A stretch of DNA of 64,000 bases from Manihot esculenta (Eukaryota; Streptophyta; Magnoliopsida; Malpighiales; Euphorbiaceae): positions 22,730,847 through 22,794,846 of the forward strand of contig NC_035176.2 of assembly GCF_001659605.2 (NCBI RefSeq), given 5' to 3'. The notes below the pieces were generated by a model. That model was not told where the DNA came from. It saw nothing but the letters and a program-made list of their open reading frames with translations, and searched no databases. This document shows positions 58,261-64,000 of this stretch, in pieces; position 1 is the stretch's first letter; the number at the start of each line of letters is the position of its first letter. The position numbers and the translations under genes are program-made.

Positions 58261-59206
58261 ATCCTCTTCCCCAATTTCATACCTGCCATCTAGCAGAAGA
58301 AGTTGAGGCTTGGAACACCGGTGCCCTGGAACAAACTTCTCATCGCAGTTAAAGCATAAAGCATCAGCCCGCTATTTCTGCATCTCTTCCCAGGTAAGCC
58401 GTTTAACTGGTGTAGTTGGTTTGAGCTTAGTCGGCGATGAAGAGCTCATCTAATAAGATGGGCGAGTTGCCTTCCTTTGTCGCTGCAACTGCTCATCCCT
58501 CATTTGAGCATAGTTAATCGCCTCCTTGAGCGTCTTAGGTTTGAACATCCTTATGCCATCTGAAATCTCTCTTTTTAGACCGCCCATAAACGTTCCCACC
58601 AGGGCCTTCTGAGTCCATCCTTTCACCTTATTACCTAATCGTTTAAACTCCCGTTGGTATTCTCTCAAGGGCCCAGTTTGTCGAATTTTAGAAAGAGACT
58701 CATCGAAATCTTCGCATTCAGTCGGTCCAAAACGGGACCATAATTCTTCGACAAAAAATTTCCTAGGAAACTTCCTCATTTTCTTCTCGATATGTATGTT
58801 GTAGCCACCTCCACCATTGATTAGCTTCTCCCTGGAGATGATAAGAAGCCAAATACACATTTTCGGAAGGATCCGTCTTCTAGTAATCGAAGAACTGTTC
58901 CACCCTAGTCATCCATTATGTTGGGTCATCGCCTGAGAATTTGGAAAATTCGATCTTAGCGAGTTTGGAAGCAAAAACAGGCCTTCCTCCCTCTCTCGAT
59001 TCCTCTTTGTTAGAACGACTCTGGCTACGATCACCAACGCTGCTGGTCCCCTCTCTATTAGAAATAGACATCTCAGAAAACTTTGAGATAGCTGCCTCAA
59101 TATGTTGTAGTTTGTCGTTAATCCCTTGGTCCATGCTGCAAATAGTGTTTTGAAGTTGCCCGACAGCAGCTTCTAAATTTTCAATTCGTTCCTTATTGGT
59201 TGCCAT
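58260..59206 (-). pseudogene. gag: Reina gag
   Basis: From the ATG at 59206 (MATNKERIENLEAAVGQLQN): predicted N-terminal coiled coil, Ser/Arg-rich linker, AKIEFSKFSGDDPT, the capsid-type domain (FDESLSKIRQTGPLREYQRE, GGLKREISDGIRMFKP) and a zinc knuckle CFNCDEKFVPGHRC near 58320-58362. Stops and shifts lie between 58860 and 58916 and near 58450. Confidence 0.85.
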
Positions 59207-59258
59207 AAGGTAAAAGAAAGAAACGAAAAGAGACAGAAAAGAAAAGGATAGATAATTA

Positions 59259-59271
59259 GGCTTTGATACCA
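59259..59271 (-). other. Primer binding site of Reina element B
   Basis: Minus strand TGGTATCAAAGCC, one base off the initiator-Met complement, next to the 5' LTR. Confidence 0.85.
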
Positions 59272-59272
59272 A

Positions 59273-59599
59273 TGATAGGTCCTAGTCAAAGCCAAGATAA
59301 ATAATAAAGAAGAACAAGAAGTCATTTAAGTATTTTTCATTGAATACTTTGTTGCCAATATAAAGTAAGTTAAATAGGAAAAGAAATAACAACTTGGCCC
59401 TATTCTAAAGATCACCCATAGCACTATAAGCAACAAAGTAGCCATAATCTGTTGATAAAATCAAGCAGTAATTTTGACTTATTAAAATGACAAATAAATA
59501 GAAAATAATGCAGCAGTAAAAATAAAAACTAAGCAGCAGACTTAGTCAAAGTATCTTTTATTTTTGACTGGTATCCTTGAAGATCTACGAGGTCTATCA
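59273..59599 (-). repeat. 5' LTR of Reina element B
   Basis: 327 bp; plus-strand ends TGATAGGTCCTAG and GAGGTCTATCA. Partner of 49045-49373, with clear but diverged similarity. Confidence 0.92.
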
Positions 59600-59604
59600 A
59601 TGGA

Positions 59605-60074
59605 TCGATGGACCGGTATATGCGCAATAGTTGCGCGCCGGGCTAGCTACGGTTGAAGCGGGCTGACAACGAGTGTGCTGCTGCTTAAGGTGCAGCGGCT
59701 AGGGCTTCTTCCTAAGGAATAAGATGAGACTCTTAGCCAACTTATAGTTTGATCCTTGTATTTTTAAAATTTTTCAAATTGATCTTTTTCAGACTTCAAA
59801 TTAAAAATAAAAATTTTACAGTTTATAAATTATTTTTCTATTTTTTCAGTTACATTCAATTCGATTGAAAAACGCAACATTTACAGTAGAGAATAAAAAC
59901 TAAGTTGGGACTCTTCTAGAAAAGTATCTCCCTTCAGACTTTAATGGTTTTGCATAGAAATCTCATTAAAATCTTAAGAAGTTTTACCAGACGTGTTACT
60001 TAGTGAATGCAAAAAAGTAATTAGAGTTTTTTTTCCCTATTTTATTATTGTACCATTTAACTTGATGCACTCTT
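59605..60074 (+). repeat. Copia LTR-like repeat, remainder
   Basis: Continues the repeat broken at 49044 and aligns with 17577-17800 (GGACCGGTAxACGC, GCTGCTTAAGGTG, GGCTAGGGCTTCTTxCTAAGG). Similarity fades after about 59890; the remaining ~180 bp are unassigned AT-rich DNA. Confidence 0.72.
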
Positions 60075-62308
60075 TGTCACATTCCAAAACCTAAGGATAG
60101 AAATAGAAAAACTATTAGTTTTAAATTGTACCATTCTAAAGTTAGAGTGATTAGCTTCAGGGGAGGTGTTAGCTTAACCTCGAGCTAATTAGGAGAGGTG
60201 CTAGCTTATCCATAGCCATATGACACACAATTCGTTTATAGATAGAGCACTAAAAGTTGTGTTTAGAGGTCCAACTTGCATTTTATATAGAGTTATACAT
60301 GCAAAGATAGAGTTAAAATAAGAGTGACTATTAATAATATTTTAATATCTTTAACTGTAATAATTGAATCATACAAAACCCAAATAAGAAAACAGACATA
60401 TCTTAAAATAAAGCAGGTCGGAATCAAGTTGCTATCGGGAGGTGCTTAAGTGTTTCCCGACATGCTAGCTTGAGGGGCTTATTAAAACCTACGTACTTGC
60501 TTAAATGAAATGAACTTCTAAAGGTTAAAAATGTAAGTTTAGTAGGTCAATCTATAAATATTGAAAGTTTAAAAACTAAATTGAAATATGTGGAAAAGTT
60601 TAGTAGGTTAAAGTGTGAATATAGAAAGTTTAAAAGTAAATTCCAAGTTTGGCCTCCATCTTTTTCTATTTTTTTACCTAAACCTACCATGTGTCACCTA
60701 ACCATACATGAAGACATGACTAAGCATGAAAGAAAAATGATTGTCATCCATTTCTCTATGCTTGTCGTGGCTACACCAAAAAGAAAGGAAAATCATTTTG
60801 CTTTCTTATCTTCCATTTCTACCATATTTCACCATAAAGACAAAAAGTTTCATCCATACAAAATCCTTTCTTGAGTGTAATAACCAGCATAGGAACCATA
60901 GAAAAGGAGGAAAGAAGGAGAGAAGTTAAGGTGCTTAAGTGGTAAGTGATAGAAATTGAAAACTAGGTTAGGTAAACATATTCTTTCATGTTTTCAATCA
61001 ATTATATGTTGTTAAATGAATTAAAACTCATATTTTTCTTGTTATTTGTAAAGAACAAACTCAAAAGGAGAAAGGTACATAAAAGGAAAAAGGCAAGAAA
61101 AAAGAGTAACTAAGGTATACCTAAAGTTTTTGGACAGAATTGTACAAAAGGTTTGGTGGTTGTATGAAGTTCTATTTTTCCTTTGATTTTCTCATGAATA
61201 TGTAAAATTAGGGATTGGTTTTGTTTGCTGGAAATGCTCATTTGATTGTGTGGATTTGCAATATGAATGTTGAAATGATGATTGGAAGGTTTAAGACACA
61301 TAGATACAACATGGGAGCTAAAAATACAAAACTAGCAGAATAGGTTCCAACAGGACAGCTTACGTTGAAAGCCTCATAACTTATTTTGTAATCATTAAAA
61401 TTAAGCCTAACATGTACCAAATGAAAGCTAAGACAAAAAGCTAAAAATTTAATGAAGGGACTAAATTCTGAATCTGTAGCTAATTATATACAAATTGCTA
61501 GTGAACCTAAGCTGGTCACAGGGAATTGTGCATCCGGAACAGTCTATATCACTTAGACCATAACCAATTATTTACTCAATGAAATGAATTAAGACCAGTG
61601 CCAAATGAACCATGAGAAGTATACCTAAAACTTTACACACATGTTCTTGATGAAACAGTGATAGGTTCATGACTGAATATTATATTCATGGGTGAATATG
61701 GACTATTACACACATATGTATGCTCTTAAGGACTTTTTTTTATCGATATGCTTACTTATGAATAAATAGTTCGACATACTTACTTTTTTCAACATGTTAT
61801 GCATCTAAATGAATAATTTTGATACCAATAAATATTTAACATATAAACATGCATTCTTGGCCCTAGTAAACCTCAGTGGGAGTCATAAATAGAATAAGGG
61901 TATGGCATGCCATATACAGTTTAGCGGTACCGCACCCTAATGGGCTACATGATATGATATTTTCGACACATTATGTGTCATACAATTTCCCGGCTTTTTA
62001 GCCATACAAGCATAGCATTTGGCCTCCAAGCCATACAGTTTGGCACTTTGTGCTATACAGATACAGTTTTATCTTATCTAGCTAGATGATTTTGCGAAGA
62101 GTTTATAGGGGCTAAGATTTAATTATAAGATTTGTTAGTACCTTACAAGCATGCACATAAGATGGTTACCAAAATATGAATGATCTTACAATTATAAAAT
62201 TGCATGACTTAATTTGTCCACTTTTCACCCACTGACACGTAAAATTTTGACTTGCCTTATTAAATGATTTCATTGTAACTATCATAAGTATTCCTATTTA
62301 TACTTGAT

Positions 62309-62310
<2 letters not shown>

Positions 62311-62352
<42 letters not shown>
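62311..62352. repeat. (AT)21 microsatellite
   Basis: Uninterrupted AT dinucleotide run inside the 3.0 kb solo LTR. Confidence 0.97.
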
Positions 62353-62356
<4 letters not shown>

Positions 62357-62498
62357 TTTGTTATTCACCCACTAGGCATAAGCTCAGCGCATTGGACTTT
62401 TCCATGTGCAGGTAATAGATAAAGGAAGCAACAATCAAGAGGTTTGGTTCTGCATCAGCACAGAGACATCATCATAACCAGTTATTCACAACTTTTAT

Positions 62499-62895
62499 AC
62501 AAGAGGTTGTTTATGTTTGGCATGTACATTAGTTGTCTACCAAGAGTCTGTAAATGAGTGTTGAAAATAGTACAAGTATAAGCAAATGTGTTTACTATTT
62601 TAAGTTATTATGTTCTATTTGTGGATTTAATAGTGTGAAATGAGTAAATATTGAGATTTTATGACTATTTTTCATAGGGATAATTGCTAATAATTTTTGT
62701 ACAAGAGGTTGTTTATGTTTGACATGTACATTAGTAGTCTACCAAGAGTCTGTAAATGAGTGTTGAAAATAGTACAAGTATAAGCAAATGTGTTTACTAA
62801 TTTAAGTTATTATGTTCTATTTGTGGATTTAATAGTGTGAAATGAATAAATATTGAGATTTTACGACTATTTTTCATAGGGATAATTGCTAATAA
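62499..62895. repeat. 202-bp tandem duplication in solo LTR
   Basis: ACAAGAGGTTGTTTATG starts at 62499 and again at 62701; the two units differ at only a few positions through GATAATTGCTAATAA. Confidence 0.93.
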
Positions 62896-63075
62896 ACAAG
62901 GGAGACTCTTACAGTTTCTCCATTTAAAATTGTTTGTGAATCAACGTGCATTTAAACAAACTAAAGAATAATTTATAATGTAAAAACTAACTTAAGTCCA
63001 CATATATAATTGCATATAGTATAGTATGTGGTATCCTTTACTGAACTATTTTATAGGCGGGTAAGGGGTGTTACA

Positions 63076-63675
63076 CTCTTTGAGTCACTTCGTAAAATTA
63101 AGGATATTATTTAAATACCATAACCATATAAATCATACTTAAATGATTGCAAAAATTAAAATAGTTTTAATCTAAATATATAATATTGTTATTTATGTAT
63201 ATTTTATATATTTTTTTCTTCTTTTGAAATATTCTATATTGTTTATATTATTATTCATTTGTATGAATGAATCAACCTTATCCTAAACTTTCATTTTGAT
63301 GTGAAGTTCGTTTTGACTATTTTTAGGATGAATTTCAACTGTTGAATATATATTTATTGCTTTAGTTATTAAAATTTGTTTCATTTTGTAAGGAGCTAAT
63401 TTGCATTAATTGTATAGGCAATATTTTTGGATAAATAAGATGTAATAATTATTTTTAAGTGCTATATATAAAAATAATTTCATCATGCTTACTAATTTTT
63501 TCTTTATTTTATGTTATACAATTAATATATAAAATATTTTAAATTGTATAAATAATTAGGTTGAAGTAAATTTAATATCTTGTTATTTATAAAAAAGATT
63601 ATAATATCTTCTACTTCAAATTCATAATCTAATTATAATTTTTATTCAATTTAGTAAGAACTCACTAAATAAGAT
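63076..63675. other. AT-rich DNA without recognised features
   Basis: 600 bp of AT-rich sequence between two LTR insertions. I see no coding potential, repeat unit or regulatory motif. Confidence 0.6.
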
Positions 63676-64000
63676 TGTAATACCCGACTAGGCTCCGGCG
63701 TCGGAATTCCAACCTTCCGACGGAATTTCCGTTGGAATCCGGAATTTCGGATGTTGGAACCTCTTATAAGGGTAAAATATATTTTTACAAAATGATTTTC
63801 ATGGTTTTATTGTTTGATTTTGAAATAAAGTTTTAAAAGAAAAGAAAATGTTTTTTTGGAGGAAATCCAGATTCGGCCCCGAAGATGGTGCTGTCGCAGG
63901 AGCTCTCCTTTCGGCCCCCGAAGGTGGTCTGGCCAGCCACCTATAAGAGGCCTCTAGTCCGAAAATGGGAGAGTTTTCTTTCTCCATTTTCGGGCAAAGG
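63676..64000 (+). mobile_element. Start of a diverged Tekay-like LTR, cut by window end
   Basis: TGTAATACCCGACTAGGCTC opens an LTR related to the others but clearly diverged; it has GCCCCCGAAGGTGGTCTGGC, then CCTATAAGAGG (TATA box at 63942-63950). The palindromes are reduced to TTCGGCCCCGAA-like forms. The rest is off the window. Confidence 0.85.

Larger units (their letters stand above)
49045..59599 (-). mobile_element. Element B: Reina-type chromovirus, reverse, with nested insertions
   Basis: Minus-strand gypsy element with short LTRs (49045-49373 and 59273-59599), Met primer binding site, gag, protease, RT, RNase H, integrase and a chromodomain-like C-terminus, flanked by TSD ATGGA (49040-49044, 59600-59604). 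Without the two elements inserted in it, it is about 4.9 kb, the usual Reina size. It lies in the GC-rich core of a copia LTR-like repeat. Stops, an RT deletion and two insertions make it dead. Confidence 0.92.
60075..63075 (+). repeat. Solo LTR, about 3.0 kb, gypsy type
   Basis: It begins TGTCACATTCC and ends AAGGGGTGTTACA, flanked by CTCTT (60070-60074 and 63076-63080). No internal region. Blocks such as CACTAGGCATAAGCTCAG...GTGCAGGTA near 62368-62415 resemble the U5 part of the Tekay LTRs (CACTGGGCTCTAGTAGCTCA...TTGCAGGTA), so it is probably a distant Tekay relative in plus orientation. Short open frames inside it have no recognisable domain. Confidence 0.85.

Noticed and set aside
60581..60874. 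97-codon plus-strand frame as a host gene exon
   Set aside because: Inside a TSD-bounded solo LTR, without a recognised domain or splice context.

Overview
The window is a stretch of plant nuclear heterochromatin made almost entirely of LTR retrotransposons inserted into one another. I found no host protein gene, rRNA or tRNA gene, CRISPR array or bacterial-type operon. Evidence for a flowering plant, probably a eudicot: Ty3/gypsy chromoviruses of the Tekay/Del type with about 2.2 kb LTRs, a Reina-type chromovirus with short LTRs, Athila-type LTRs, Ty1/copia relics, initiator-Met primer binding sites, 5-bp target site duplications (TSDs), and AT-rich DNA between elements. I cannot fix the species.

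Layout. 1-1020: start of a reverse-strand Tekay LTR, inserted into the gag of element I. 1021-7997: element I (+, Tekay, broken gag/PR, long open RT-RNaseH-integrase-chromodomain frame, 3' LTR). Element I sits in the RT of an older reverse-strand gypsy relic (7998-10230). 10366-14450: decayed reverse-strand copia. 14000-16150 and 17160-19072: a head-to-head inverted repeat of copia LTR/leader DNA, with GC-rich cores. 19073-39495: element III (-, Tekay), an LTR-internal-LTR-partial-internal composite. It is split by element II (25150-35104, +), a complete Tekay element with TSD TCCCT, nearly identical LTRs and a 1631-codon open frame. 39496-46167: forward copia relic with pol present twice, then its LTR. 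46168-48382: solo Tekay LTR (TSD ATTTA). 49045-59599: reverse-strand Reina element B (TSD ATGGA), itself carrying a solo Athila-like LTR (50267-51816, TSD CATAC) and a 4.06 kb Athila deletion derivative, element C (53491-57546, TSD CTTGT). 60075-63075: a 3.0 kb solo LTR (TSD CTCTT). 63676-64000: start of another, more diverged Tekay-like LTR.

How the parts relate. Relative ages follow from nesting and LTR divergence: copia relics, then element III, then element II; and the copia-LTR-like host repeat, then Reina B, then the solo Athila LTR and element C. Only element II looks recently active. The Tekay copies share a set of cis features: a polypurine tract (PPT) behind a perfect 9-bp hairpin, arrays of GCC-box-containing palindromes around the TATA box, hairpin minisatellites downstream, a conserved splice-donor-like site about 230 bp after the TATA box, a good acceptor just before the gag ATG, and a PPPY motif in Gag. 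These shared features are the most interesting signals. I see nothing that qualifies as a wholly new biological system.
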